From contig CM043942.1 in the NCBI GenBank assembly GCA_014529385.2, positions 52,873,976-52,937,975 on the forward strand: 64,000 nucleotides of DNA. Direction: 5' to 3'. The translations under genes were made by a program, and so were the position numbers. The notes below the pieces were generated by a model. It did no database searches. It was given only the letters and a program-made list of their open reading frames with translations, and was not told where the DNA came from. Of the stretch, positions 23,229 through 34,996 are shown piece after piece (the first letter of the stretch is position 1; the number at the start of each line of letters is the position of its first letter). The DNA is from Adiantum capillus-veneris. Lineage: Eukaryota; Streptophyta; Polypodiopsida; Polypodiales; Pteridaceae.

Positions 23229-23582
23229 GCAAATATACAAATGTTAAAAATGAACAAATTTTTTGTCTTATAAGACTCTCTTTTTCTTTATTGTGCACAA
23301 AAATGAAGTAGTATGCATGCTTAGATCAAGTTTGTGGAGATGACGTCTCCCGAACACCAAGTAGAGCTTGTCACTCTACTATGGAAGACTGATAGGACTA
23401 ATGTGCAGACATGCTTGCGGCAGCTTAGGCTCTCAAGTGCCAAATGGACTAGTCATTCATTCTGGAACAATGTTGTAGGGTAACATAGGGATCCTCTACC
23501 CGCTAAGAAAAATGACTCATGAATATGCTTTATCTTCTCTACACCATAGTCGAGGATGACTATGATTTCAAGAGAGAGGTAA
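23229..23582 (+). other. Chromovirus B 3' noncoding region and polypurine tract
   Basis: About 350 noncoding bases lie between the chromodomain stop and the LTR. The last bases, TTCAAGAGAGAGGTAA at 23567-23582, are purine-rich and fit a polypurine tract. The same region in the right arm is 47394-47746. Confidence 0.6.
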
Positions 23583-23960
23583 TGTCATAATAATCAATTT
23601 CTAATTCTTCTAAATGATTTTCTCATGTTAAACTGATCATTTAATATGGGGAAGTGCCAAGGGAGAAAAAGATAGAATATTGGTTAAGTTAGCAGACCAG
23701 CCACAATAGGGATCCAAAGGTGGGAAAATAGGGATCCAAAAGGGGGGCCATCTGCAAAAGAGCTATGTGCAACAATGGGCTTAAAAGACCCTAAGGTTCA
23801 GCCCATTAAGACTTCCAAAATGCTAAGGTTCCAAAATCCAAAGGTTGTGTCCAAATGTCAAACATTAGGGAAATTGGATGCTTTGTGTGTGCCCAAAAAG
23901 TCTTCATCCATCCCTACATAGGAGGGGGCGAGCCTTGCAAGTAGGGGATGAGAGAGAAGA

Positions 23961-23998
<38 letters not shown>

Positions 23999-24505
23999 GC
24001 TCCCTTTACACAAAGGGAATGAGGGACACATGTCAGCTCCCTAGCCCAGATGCCCACAAGGTGTACTCAAATCCTATTGGATGGCCTTGGAGGTGGACCA
24101 ATGAGAATTAGGCTAGAGTAAATCTAGTTTAATTAATTAAAAAACACTTAATAAAAGAACCAATGGGAATTAAGCTCTCTAGAAGACTATTGGACAGTCT
24201 CCCGAGGGGTCCAATGAGCACTCAGCAGCCCAATGGCTTGCCTGATTCCTATTGGCCAGGAGGCAAAGGGGTCCAATGAGAGTTTAGTTGGATTAAATAA
24301 TTACCTAAAGCTCTCACAAAAGGGGGACACATGCCAGAAGGCTATCACTTATGTTGCTTAATTGTCATTGGCTAAGCCTGGGGAGGTCCAATAGGATGCT
24401 AGCATGAGTAATTAGCAGGGGGTTCGACCAAGAGAGATAGGGGGCTGATTTTTGAAAGGCATTATCACACACACACTCACACAATCTCATGTGTGAAGCA
24501 AAGAA

Positions 24506-24551
<46 letters not shown>

Positions 24552-25211
24552 AAGCTTTAATGGAAAGCTTATCACCTACTCCAAGCTTGTGAGAAGGGAG
24601 GCCTACATCAACAACTCTTGGCTTTGTGATGCAAATCCAACCAAGAGCCAAGCTTCAATGCATGCTCATCTCGTCTACCATGCTAATTACTAAGCTAAGC
24701 TATGCTAATATGAGTGATTATGTGAGGAGATGTACATCTTTCTCTAAGAATACTCCTCCTTCCTCTCAATCTACTCTCATAGCCCGCTAGCTCTCACCAT
24801 CTTCGAAGGTGTGTGAGGTCTTGGGTCTGAGACCGTGAGGGAATTGATATTGTGTTTGATAAGTGTTTTGCTTGGTGCATGAAGTTTCCATCTTCATTGC
24901 ACTAGCTAGTATTGAAGGAACACAAAGAATTGTATTGTAAAATGTCTCTCTTGATGGGAGAAACCATAATACAAATCCTTTTGGAGGGGTGACCGGCTCC
25001 ATATAAATCCGGTCCTCAATTGTTGTCAATAGCTTAGTTTCTCTCTCTTTTGAAGTATTGTTCATGCTATCTAACAAGGTGTTATGGCTTTTGTTGCTCT
25101 CTCCACCCTAGCACTCTTGTTATTCTCATTAGTAATCTATTCTAATGAAATTCTCACTATGTTCATGCTATTTTCTGCTACACACAAGTTACTAGGCCAT
25201 TAAATGCTACA
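23583..25211 (+). repeat. Chromovirus B 3' LTR, left-arm copy
   Basis: This LTR of 1.63 kb runs from TGTCATAATAATC to GCTACA (TG...CA ends). It matches 45814-47393 in inverted orientation and, for its last third, the B1 LTR at 7257-7589. It carries a CA run (23964-23997) and a CT run (24507-24548). Confidence 0.8.
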
Positions 25212-25639
25212 CCAAAAGTTTTCCTGCGGGTGTGAGTAAGTGTGCGGAGGAGGCACCGGAAACTTTGTGAGGAATAATCACCACTCTATGTCAGCTTCTT
25301 TGAAGTATTTATTGTTGCTATGACAAAGTGGGGCTCCATTTCGAACCTTTTTCTTGAGTAGCAAGGTATATCTTCAATCAAAGTGCATATATGAGATCTG
25401 CAAACAAATGTTGGTGCATTGTTTCCACATATTTATCAAAGATTGGACAATGTTTCAACTGTTTGAAATGCTTATATTGCTTGGTTACAGTTGTAGGTAG
25501 TTGTGATCATGGCAATCAGCTAAGATTCGGGTAGAGAGAAGACCCATTCATGCCAGATTGTCAGATAGCAAACAAGTGGTTCTTTTATTGAAATGTTTAT
25601 GGCAGTCATTGTCATACCATTATTTTTGGTTTTGGCCCC

Positions 25640-25689
<50 letters not shown>

Positions 25690-26560
25690 TCACTACCGGT
25701 TGAACAAATGCTAAGCCTTGTATTGGCTTAAGAGTAGCAGAGTCACACGCCGTCTTTAACTTATAGGTCTTTGTTCTTTTTTATCTTGCTCGCCCAATGC
25801 CTTCTTTGATTCACAACCCATGAGGCAAGCGCATGCACGCACACCTGTGTTTAACAAAACTTGGAAAACATACAAATAAGATTCATATTGAGTATATTTG
25901 AACGTTTTTAGATTTATTTTCCACAATTTCAAAGGTCGTCTCTTATAGGTCTTTGCTCGTTTTGATGCGTGCATGTGAGCAAATGCACACCCTTGTTTTT
26001 CAAAACTTGGAGAACCTACGAATAAGAGTCATAGTGAGTATATTTGAAGGTTTTTAGATTTAATTTTCCACCATTTAAGAGGTCATCTAACCTTCAAATG
26101 TTTAATTTGACAGTAAATTTCAAATTTTGTAGGTGGGATTACAGGTTTATTTCGAGCATGTGCAGTATGCAAACACATTCTCTCATAATGATTTTCACAC
26201 TTCGAAAGGAGTACCAAAATGTCATCCAAAGAGTTTCATAAAAAAGTCACGAGGTAATTTATTTTTAAAAAAATTAAACACTAGATTTTTTTGTCCATCT
26301 CCCCCACTTCAAGTTGGGTGCCTTGTGCACACACAAACTTACACACCTTTCTTTGTTTACCGATTTAGCTCTTCCCTTATGGGTAAGGTCAGCCCATGAT
26401 TCTTCCATGCCGTGTGAGTGGTGTATATGATGAGATTGCCTCGCTCCATATTCTCTAAGTTTAATTTTTCAAAGAATCCCCATCAATTTAAACTTTTCTA
26501 TGGAACTTCTCTCCTAGATTTGCCCCCTTACTCACTATGTAATATCAGGCACACTTGCTA
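25212..26560. other. Flanking sequence outside the LTRs, with a ~170-bp tandem duplication
   Basis: No gene or known transposon is recognised. A CT tract lies at 25642-25686. The segments 25764-25941 and 25943-26090 are diverged tandem copies, each starting TATAGGTCTTTG and containing TTTTCAAAACTTGG-like and GAGTATATTTGAA. The block is present in both arms (right arm 44560-45813), so it was carried along when the palindrome formed. Confidence 0.6.
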
Positions 26561-26799
26561 GTTGGCCTTCTTTGACACCGCTCATACCACTAGGGTTGCA
26601 CTAGTCCTCTCAATTGTGCCATAGATCTGAGTCCAAACTATGAAAGCTGTAGATCATGCCGAATAGTGAGCAGTAGCATACTTTTGGTCGAGCAGGGGCG
26701 CGCCCAAAATGGGGGTGTGTGCGTAAGGGACGGATAATACATCATACAAAACACGCACATACTGGCGCGCGCACACACACTATGTTTTATGTAGTCATG

Positions 26800-26866
26800 A
26801 TTCAACCTTGTAGAACGAGTCCAATACTTAAACACCAAGCTACACATTCATTATTCCCCTTTAAAT
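26800..26866 (-). other. tRNA-like (SINE-head-like) relic
   Basis: On the minus strand TAGCTTGGTGTTTAAG resembles a pol III A box, and GGTTGAATCATGAC, 30 bases on, is a degraded B box. No cloverleaf can be completed with confidence, so it is at best a decayed tRNA-derived repeat. The right-arm copy is 42003-42065 on the plus strand. Confidence 0.3.
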
Positions 26867-27048
26867 AACACTAGTATGTGACCCGCGCGTTGCTGCGGCT
26901 AAGAAGAAGCAATCATGGCACTCTCCTCCCTCACCTTCCCCTAACGGTGGCAGCATGTACATATATACATTAGTATGTGACCCGTGCGTCGATGTGGTTG
27001 AGAAGAAGCGATTGTGGCACTCTCCTCCCTCACCTTCTTCGAAGGTGG

Positions 27049-27052
<4 letters not shown>
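26866..27052. repeat. ~97-bp tandem pair starting with a Helitron-like terminus motif
   Basis: Two units at about 26872-26958 and 26970-27052 both start TAGTATGTGACCCG and continue through GAAGAAGC and TGGCACTCTCCTCCCTCACC. In the first, CCGCGCGTTGCTGCGG can form a short hairpin. This motif type occurs at the ends of many plant repeats, and I take it as a possible terminus of the rolling-circle element in the spacer. An inverted copy is at 41800-41985. Confidence 0.45.

Positions 27053-27054
<2 letters not shown>

Positions 27055-27088
<34 letters not shown>
27055..27088. repeat. (AT)n microsatellite
   Basis: Alternating AT of about 34 bases. The right-arm partner at 41753-41793 is slightly longer. 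It is self-complementary and can extrude as a cruciform. Confidence 0.9.
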
Positions 27089-27090
<2 letters not shown>

Positions 27091-27220
27091 CACACACATG
27101 TCACATACATACACACACGCATGTCCATGCTTTGACATCGGCCTAGCTATGATCTTAGAAGAGGATTCACACAATCAAATGCACTCTTGTCGAATTTAAT
27201 AATGGGCTTTTCATAAACCT

Positions 27221-27229
<9 letters not shown>

Positions 27230-27280
<51 letters not shown>

Positions 27281-27933
27281 CTACACCCCGCGAAAAACTT
27301 GATTACATTTAGAGTTGGCATGTGGATGGATTAACTTTGCCATAAGCAAACCAATCCCCCTCTATTTGTAGAAACATACTCAACCCTCCAGGTTTCTTTA
27401 GTCTCTCTTTTGTGTACGCGTGCGTATACACACTCATCCCAACAATCAACAACTCGGTGGGGGAGGGGACGAGGGTGCTCGTGACACATGGAGGTGTCAA
27501 TTTTTCAAGAAATTTAAGAAAGAGTAGAGGAGTACCTCTTTAGAGTAATTTTTAAAATTTTAAAAATATTAAATTACACAATTTGTAAAAATAATATCAA
27601 TATTGGTCTTGAAAACATTCCCTTGAAAAAAAAATCCAAATATATCTTTAAAAGCCATATTTGCATTGAGTAGAAAAAACCTCCTCAAACTTATCTTTTT
27701 TTTATGATTTATCCTCGTAGAGGAGAAAGTCTTTTGTCAAAAAAAAACAAAGGAAGTTTTTTTATTTTTCATTGTCTTTAGAGAGGCTTTTCTTGTAGTT
27801 TTTGGTTTTTTAATTTGTGCATGTAGCTAGTTGTACTTGGTTCTCACATTTCCAATTTGTTGCTCTAGTTCTCTCAAATTCATCATCATCTAGGTATTCT
27901 CAGAGATTTTTCAAATAATACGAATAAGCCTTT

Positions 27934-27978
<45 letters not shown>

Positions 27979-28174
27979 AATTAAAATTCCCTTTCTATTA
28001 CCTACATGTAGTAGATTGGTCATCCAAATTCCCTTCTAGGAAATAGATTCAGAGTTCAAGATTTATTGGAGGTAGAACTAATCTTCTTTTTCTTCTTCAT
28101 CCAAATTCCCTTCTAAGAAACAGATTCAGAGTTCAAGATTTATTGGAGGTAGAACTAATCTTCTTTTTCTTCTT

Positions 28175-28246
<72 letters not shown>

Positions 28247-28360
28247 TACTGAAAACTGAAGATACTTTGTTGTGAGTAGTTGTTGAAAATCAACGTCTCT
28301 ATGATCTCTCTCTCTCTCTCTCCTATTTCTTTTCATTGATCAGTGTCTCTATATTGTCTG

Positions 28361-28414
<54 letters not shown>

Positions 28415-28448
28415 TTCTTTTCATTGATCAGTGGCTCTATATTGTCTG

Positions 28449-28499
<51 letters not shown>

Positions 28500-28555
28500 G
28501 TGGGTGAATTCTCAGAGATTTTTCAAATAATACGAATAAGCCTTTTTTGAGAGAG

Positions 28556-28609
<54 letters not shown>

Positions 28610-28729
28610 TAATTAAAATTTCCTTTTTGTTGCCTACATGTAGTAGATTGGTTATCCAAATTCCCTTCTAAGAAACAGATTAAGAGTTCAAAATTTATTG
28701 GAGGTAGAACTAATATTCTTTTTCTTCTT

Positions 28730-28779
<50 letters not shown>

Positions 28780-28888
28780 TTTACTAAAAATTGAGGATAT
28801 TTTAATGTGAGTAATTGTTGAAAATCAACGCCTCTATGATCTCTCTCTCTCTCTCTCTCCCCTATTTCTTTTCATTGATCAGTGGCTC

Positions 28889-28939
<51 letters not shown>

Positions 28940-29044
28940 CACACACACAACGTCTCTTTGCTATTTTCTTCTCGTTGATTGGCTCTCTCTTTTAACACAC
29001 ACAACCTCTATCAACTCTCTTCTTCTCATTGATTGATGCCCTCT

Positions 29045-29092
<48 letters not shown>
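27230..29092. repeat. Left-arm microsatellite block with ~80-bp repeated segments
   Basis: CT tracts (27232-27279, 28181-28216, 28362-28411, 28451-28497, 28733-28767, 29048-29091), GA tracts (27938-27977, 28570-28608), an ATCT run (28216-28243) and a TA run (28920-28939) alternate with unique spacers. The segment containing CCAAATTCCCTTCTA and TTTATTGGAGGTAGAACTAA recurs at about 28022, 28098 and 28652. The segment TTTTTCAAATAATACGAATA recurs at about 27908 and 28515. A ~500-bp segment at 27300-27790 is related to 29093-29620 and 33373-33933. No gene is present. Confidence 0.8.
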
Positions 29093-29195
29093 GTGAACTA
29101 CATTTGGAGTTGGCATATGGTTGGCTTAACTTTGCGATAAGCAAGCAAACCCCCCCTCTATTCATAGAAAGATACTCAACTTTCGAGTTTTCCTT

Positions 29196-29236
<41 letters not shown>

Positions 29237-29620
29237 TGCGTACACACTCATCGCAAAAAATCAACAACTTGGTGGGAGAGGGGACGGGATAGCACGTTTC
29301 CTCGTGACTTGTGGAGATGTCAATTTTTCTAGAACTTTAAGAAAGAGTATATGAGTGTCTCTTTAGAGTAATTTTCAAAATTTTAAAATAAAAAATTATA
29401 GAATTTATTAAAATAATATCAATATTGATCTTGAAAAAATCCCCTTGAAAATAATAATCCTAATATATCTTCAAATTCAAAAGTCAAATTTGCATTGAGG
29501 AGTAAAATTCCCCTCCAATTTACCTTTTTTGTATGAGACATATTTTATGTAGAGTGAAAAGTCTTTTGGCAAAAGAAAGAAAGTAAATCTTTTTTTTCAT
29601 TGTCAAAAGGAGGTCATTCC

Positions 29621-30664
29621 ACAAGTCCCCTTTTTTATTCTTAATAGCAAAACTCACAATTTTGAGTGAATTATATTTATCAACCCAAATAATTACAAGG
29701 TCTTGTCATGCTCACGTTGAGCCATGACATCATCCAGGGACCATAATTACAACGGCTATCAGGGCAGCCATCCCACCCAACTCGCCCCCTTATCCTTGAT
29801 ACAAAGGGTCCCTTATCATGTTCTTTTGAGATCTTTTAATTACCGATAGCCAAGATTTTCCCCTGTCCTAGGTGTGCCCTCTACTGTCAACAAAGTGCAA
29901 GTAGTCCTAGACCAATCCTCCGAGTGTTGCTTGCATCCGAGCATCCATATTAGCACTTTGCTTTCTTGTATAATTTTTGCGAAGCTTGCCACCGCAAGAC
30001 CTCCTTCAAACACACGGCGGTTCCTTGTCTGCCATACATTATGTAAGAAGACGTACCTGACGATTTGAGTGTTGATGAGGATGTCAGGATCACCCAAATT
30101 CTTCCCTCCAAGGAAGAGATTAGTCTTGTAAAAACTAATTTTCCATGTTCTTTGGACCCACTTACATATTTTCCCTGTGAGGCCTTTGATAGTTGGGCAA
30201 TCCATGAAGAGGTGAGCCATATCTTCACTAGCCAACATGCATCCTGACCCAATCCCTCTTTCCTAAATCTTCACCCCCGTCGATAGAGCACCCCAGATTA
30301 CCTTCCACAAAAATACCTTCATGTGTTGCGGAACCTTTGGCTTCCAGATGTTCTCCATTACTTGCTCCCACCTTTCCTCCGGCCATTGATCTTGTTCAGG
30401 GGGCTAGACCAATTCTTCTTATGTATCATTGTCTGATAGATGTCTTTAGAATGGGGTTTCCATAAGAGACTGCTTCTGGGCCATTTCGAGGCATTCCCGT
30501 TTAACTCCGAATCACAGATAGGCATCACTATATTGACAAGCTCTTTCCTCACTTTGTGGACCAACAAGACCTCCAAGATATTTAGTTGGTACTGGGTAAC
30601 TAGAAGGTCAATGGTTTTCCAACTCTTGTTGTCACCGTCCCATAAGTGCCCCAGTCTACAAGTC
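29621..30664 (-). mobile_element. 5'-truncated LINE insertion with 7-bp target duplication (unit 1)
   Basis: Flanks ACAAGTC at 29621-29627 and 30658-30664 bound a minus-strand LINE. Its 3' end (T-run, then GCAAAACTCACAATTTTGAG) is at the low coordinate. The 3' UTR, zf-RVT domain (MLASEDMAHLFMDCPTIKGL; the first cysteines are lost here) and part of the linker (NGNASKWPRSSLLWKPHSKD) follow. The 5' end breaks near 30657, in the linker. It is the same family as the LINE at 6519-7197. Frame breaks near 30250 and 30380 show it is dead. Confidence 0.8.
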
Positions 30665-31134
30665 TTACTCCTTCACTTTTGCACTTTAGATTAAATGTTT
30701 TGTATTTAAACAAGTGATAAAATCACGAGGCTTTCCCTTGATGGATGAACAAAGAACTCTCGTACTAAATCGGCACTCTCTGTCTCAAATGTAAGTAGAT
30801 TTGCTCTTCTTTCTCACTGAGTTTCAAAAAAGCATATTTCATATTGAATTGTGTTTAGCCCAAGCTCTAGAGTTATTGAAAAGAGTGAAAAATTCACGAG
30901 GCATGCATATATGAAATCAAGACAACAGGAAAAGATTCGCAAGTGATAAAGAGGAATATCAAATGTTAAAATAGCTTGTATACAAAGTAGAAGTTTGGCG
31001 CTTGTGTATACATCTGGAAAAAGCTTGGCAAAGGAAGTGAATGTTGTAGTTGCATGTGTTTTTGCTTTTGTTTAATGGGAGGGAGGGGAGAGGGAGAGAG
31101 AGAGAGGGGGGGGGGGGGGGGGGGGGGAGGGGGT
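30665..31134 (-). other. Noncoding 3' flank of the rolling-circle element coding region
   Basis: Noncoding sequence lies downstream of the endonuclease stop. It contains a GA tract and a poly(G) run at about 31090-31133. It is duplicated at 34997-35445. No gene is recognised. Confidence 0.5.
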
Positions 31135-31770
31135 TTACTTTGGGAGCAAAAGATGTATAGAAGAGTGATCTACTCTGGATGGCATAGGAGTTTTTAGCCA
31201 AATGTGATCGAGCTTCAAGTTGTACACTGTGGTCACATCATGGATTTTTTGTTTGTATCCATGAGAGTGTAGTTCCCTTTCCAAGAGTTGATAGTGAGTA
31301 TTTTTGAGGTTGTTGTCAATGTTGAAGTCGCCAATGATGATGCTTGTTTCAATGTTGACAGCTGCATGGATCACACTCTTTAGTATTAGTAGCAAGGAAT
31401 CCAATGGATTTTTTGGTGATTTGTAAACTGAGACTACATGGAGCAAAAGTTCTCCGTGTATAGAAATGAAAGCTTCAATGACTTCAATTCCAAGGGCTGA
31501 TAGTTTCTTTGTGGAGTGAACAATGACATGGTCCTTGTGAAAGATTGACATACCAAATTTGTTGTAATAATGAATGTGGTTGAAATCTGGTGCAAGTGGG
31601 TTAAAGAAAGTGTTTTGTCTTGTTTCTTGGAGGCATAGAATGTCTGACATCATTAAATTTGGATCACTTTTAATTTGGTGAAGATGCTTCTGGATGGAGA
31701 CAACATTTAGGGATTGAATGATGTAGTGTGTCTCTTGGAAGTGGAAAGCAAGGAGATCAAGTGTTCCCAT
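31135..31770 (-). pseudogene. Helentron-type endonuclease domain (copy 1)
   Basis: About 200 residues have the signature of the endonuclease/exonuclease/phosphatase (apurinic-type) fold: DILCLQET with the catalytic glutamate, SIIIGDFNID with the catalytic Asp-Asn pair, LDHIWLK, and a final DHSSIHLLL where an SDH motif is expected. In Helentrons such a domain is fused behind the helicase. A missing base near 31742 puts it out of frame with the helicase tail. A ~40-base deletion near 31170, relative to copy 2, removes the Ser of SDH. It is probably inactive. Confidence 0.75.
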
Positions 31771-33287
31771 CTGGCGTTGTTTTTTAGTCTCTCCAACTCA
31801 GTGAGCACGATTGCATCAACTTTGATTTGGTTTGCAAGTATTTGTTTGAGGATGTGAAGATTAACATGATCCTTGACTTGAGAAAGAGCTGTGTAAACCA
31901 AGCCAAGCGCATTGATTGTTGTTGGGTCAAATGCAATCGCTTGCATTGTCAAGCCTTGTGACCTATGAATAGTTCGTGCATTTGCTGCTTGAATGGGGAG
32001 CTGTGTCCTGGATACGCTATTCAGCAAGTTCTTCCCAACCAGGAATTCTTTTGTTGTTTCAAAGATGGGTGTCCAGTGGTGTTCTATAAATTGAGTGTAG
32101 AGACGTGCATTTTCAGCTCGTTGTTTTTTCCATGTTGAAATGTTGAAGAAATGTATCCATGAGATATGTGAATTGTTCCTTTTTTCTACGTGTTTGAGAA
32201 TACCATCTGCACCATTCACTAGACCGTCGTCCATGTTGATGTTGCCACTAGAAACCTCAACTATAATTTCGCGTTTTAGCTCCAAGGTGGTTGTCAAACC
32301 CGCGGTCATCTGAGGATCATTTGGAATGACAAGATTTTTAGAGCATGTTTTGTGGAAAGTGTCTTTCGCGTGTACTATGTATGTCTAGGTAGCCAAGCCA
32401 TTGAAAACAAGTTGATTATGTTCGTTCTTCAATTTGTTTGTGTAGAATAGATGAGGTGTCATAAATTTGTCAAACAATTTGTTTCTAAGAGTAGAGTTCA
32501 CATGGAGAAAATCTTCGTAGCCTTCCGTATTCTGTTGAGAACAAAAATGAAATTTGTGTCTGATTGGCGCATTATTTGTGTTAACTCGTGGCATTTGATA
32601 TGTGTGTGCCAAAAAGAGGGTGTGAGCAATTCAACTGGTTCTTGTGGCTCGCAAAAGATCCAATGGTCCCGAACTGGGCTAGCTTGACAAAGATCTCCAC
32701 AAAAAATTACGTCCAAACCACCAAATGGTTCAATGTGGTTATGCTTGATGTTGCGAAGTCTTGTATCTATGATTCTTAGAAGTTTGTTGCCTATCAAGGA
32801 GGCCTCATCAAACACAACTAGTTTGAGGTTTTTGTATAATTGTGAAAGCTCAGCAAGGCTGCTAGAAGAGAGGTTGACATTAGCTTGAAGCACGAGTGGT
32901 AGACGCAATGCAGAGTGAATTGTTGTTCCCCCAAGATTGAGTGCTGCTTTGCCAGTATATGCCAGTAGTAAAGCTGTGGGGAGTTCAATGTCAAGTTGAA
33001 TCGCCAAGTTGTAGTGTCGAATCAGCCCTTGGACTATAGTTTGCAGCACGAAAGTCTTCCCTGTCCCTGCACCTCCCGTCAAGAAAAGATGAATAGGCTT
33101 CATTGGCTTCAATTGTTTCCTGGTTAAAATGTCATCATAAAGGGATCATTGATCAGTGTTTAACTTTTCAACTAATGAATGGTATTCCTCGTTCGGTAGT
33201 GCGAGCTTCTTAGAAAGAGGGAGCGACCTCGCTGCAAGTGGAGGTCCTTGAAGATCAAGATCTAGATTGTATTTGTGAATTTCCATT

Positions 33288-33290
<3 letters not shown>
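31771..33290 (-). pseudogene. PIF1-like helicase of a Helentron-type rolling-circle transposon
   Basis: The N-terminal Q-like motif EKLNTDQ near 33150 is followed at once by a stop (about 33148). Then come Walker A GGAGTGKT (near 33080), Walker B LVVFDEASLIGNK (near 32800), CGDLCQASPV (motif III, near 32690) and LTQIMRQSD (motif IV). After a stop region at 32310-32385 follow ANARTIHRSQGLTMQAI and YTALSQVKDHVNLHIL (motifs V and VI; the usual Arg of ALSR is Gln). The family unwinds DNA during rolling-circle transposition. Its C-terminus runs into the endonuclease. The matching Rep is not upstream on this strand. Confidence 0.85.

Positions 33291-33372
<82 letters not shown>
33291..33372. repeat. 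(CT)n microsatellite at the direct-repeat junction
   Basis: Eighty-two bases of pure CT separate the helicase 5' end (unit 1 side) from the start of unit 2. The start of unit 1 is also bordered by a CT tract (29048-29091). Confidence 0.9.
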
Positions 33373-33375
<3 letters not shown>

Positions 33376-33475
33376 GAACTACATTTGGAGTTGGCATGTG
33401 GTTGGCTTAACTTTACGGTAAGCAAGCAAAACCCCCCTCTATTCATAGAAAGATACTCAAATTTCGAGTTTTCCT

Positions 33476-33542
<67 letters not shown>

Positions 33543-33933
33543 TCTCATGTGCGTACACAATCATCGCAAAAAATCAACAACTTGGTGGGAGAGGGGACGG
33601 GATAGCATGTTTCCTCGTGACTTGTGGAGATGTCAATTTTTCTAGAACTTTAAGAAAAAGTATATGAGTGTCTCTTTAGAGTAATTTTCAAAATTTTAAA
33701 ATACAAAATTATAGAATTTATTAAAATAATATCAATATTGATCTTGAAAAAATCCCCTTGAAAATAATAATCCTAATATATCTTCAAATTCAAAAGTCAA
33801 ATCTGCATTGAGGAGTAAAATTCCCCTCCAATTTAACTTTTTTGTATGAGACATATTTTATGTAGAGTGAAAAGTATTTTGGCAAAAGAAAGAAAGTAAA
33901 TCTTTTTTTTCATTGTCAAAAGGAGGTCATTCC

Positions 33934-34996
33934 ACAAGTCCCCCTTTTTTTTTTTTAAATAGCAAAACTCACAATTGTGAGTGAATTCTATTTATCAACC
34001 CAAATAATTACAAGGTCTTGTCATGCTCGTGTTAAGCCATGACATCACCCAGGGATCATAATTACAATGGCTATCAGGGCAGCCATCCCACCCAACTCGC
34101 CCCCTTATCCTTGATACAAAGGGTCCCTTATCATGTTCTTTTGAGATCTTTTAATTACCGATAGCCAAGATTTTCCCCCGTCCTAGGCGTGCCCTCTACT
34201 GTCAACAAAGCCCAAGTAGTCCTAGACCAATCCTCCGAGTGTTGCTTGCATCCGAGCGTCCATATTAGCACTTTGCTTTCTTGTATAATTTTTGCGAAGC
34301 TTTGGCAAGACCTCCTTCAAACACACGGCGGTTCCTTGTCTGCCATACATTATGTAAGAAGATGTATCTGACGATCTGAGTGCTGATGAGGATGTTAGGA
34401 TCACCCGAATTCTTCCCTCCAAGGAAGAGATCAGTCTTGTAAAAACTAATTTTCCATGTTCTTTGGAACCACTTACATATTTTCCCTACGAGGCCTTTGA
34501 TAGTTGGGCAATCCATGAGAGGTGAGCCAGATCTTCACTAGCCAACCTGCATCCCAAGCATCGATCAGACCCAATCCCTCTTTCCTGAATCTTCACCCCC
34601 GTCGGTAGAGCACCCTAGATTACCTTCCACAAAAATACCTTCATGTGATGCGGAACCTTTGGCTTCCAGATGTTCTCCATTACTTGCTCCCACCTTTCAT
34701 CCGGCCATTGTTTTTTCCATATCTTGTTAAGGGGGCTAGACCAATTCTTCTTATGTATCATTGTCTGATAGATGTCTTTAGCATGGGGTTTCCAGAAGAG
34801 ACTTCTTCTGGGCCATTTCCAGGCATTCCCGTTTAACTCCGAATCACAGATAGGCGTCACTATATTGTCAAGCTCTTTCCTCACTTTGTGGACCAACAAG
34901 ACCTCCAAGCTATTTAGTTGGTAGTGGGTAACTAGACGGTCAATGGTTTTCCAACTCTTGTTGTCACCGTCCCATAAGTGCCCCAGTATACAAGTC
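33934..34996 (-). mobile_element. 5'-truncated LINE insertion with 7-bp target duplication (unit 2)
   Basis: This is the duplicate of the LINE at 29621-30664, with the same flanking ACAAGTC (33934-33940 and 34990-34996) and the same 5' break. The terminal palindrome ACTCACAATTGTGAGT is intact here. The zf-RVT region (MDCPTIKGLVGKICKWFQ) and linker (MEVLLVHKVRKELDNIV) are readable in separate frames. Confidence 0.8.

Larger units (their letters stand above)
20187..29060. repeat. Left arm of the giant inverted repeat
   Basis: From AGAGTCAAACTTGCAAATAT onward this arm is the reverse complement of the right arm (50803 down to about 39430). Matched landmarks: A LTR 20253-21966 with 49003-50728; integrase 21967-23228 with 47747-49002; B LTR 23583-25211 with 45814-47393; flank 25212-26540 with 44560-45813; terminus-like motif 26872 with 41978; microsatellite block 27230-29060 with 39430-41615. 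In one ~210-bp stretch (26620-26830) I count roughly 5% mismatches by eye, plus small indels. Confidence 0.85.
29093..31853. repeat. 2.8-kb direct repeat, unit 1
   Basis: The unit starts after a CT tract with GTGAACTACATTTGGAGTTG. It runs through a truncated LINE and the endonuclease into the helicase tail, ending at GAGAAAGAG. Unit 2 is 33373-36228. Both carry the LINE at the same place with the same 7-bp flank, so the LINE came first. Confidence 0.85.

Noticed and set aside
28000-28780. CRISPR-like array because short repeats alternate with spacers
   Set aside because: Repeats are microsatellites and diverged 80-bp copies of uneven spacing in a plant genome; no cas genes.
33238-33645. Long serine-leucine or arginine-glutamate open frames across CT/GA tracts (also 28411, 29020, 39453, 40155, 43204, 61275-61702)
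   Set aside because: They are translations of dinucleotide repeats with no stop by composition; both strands are equally open.
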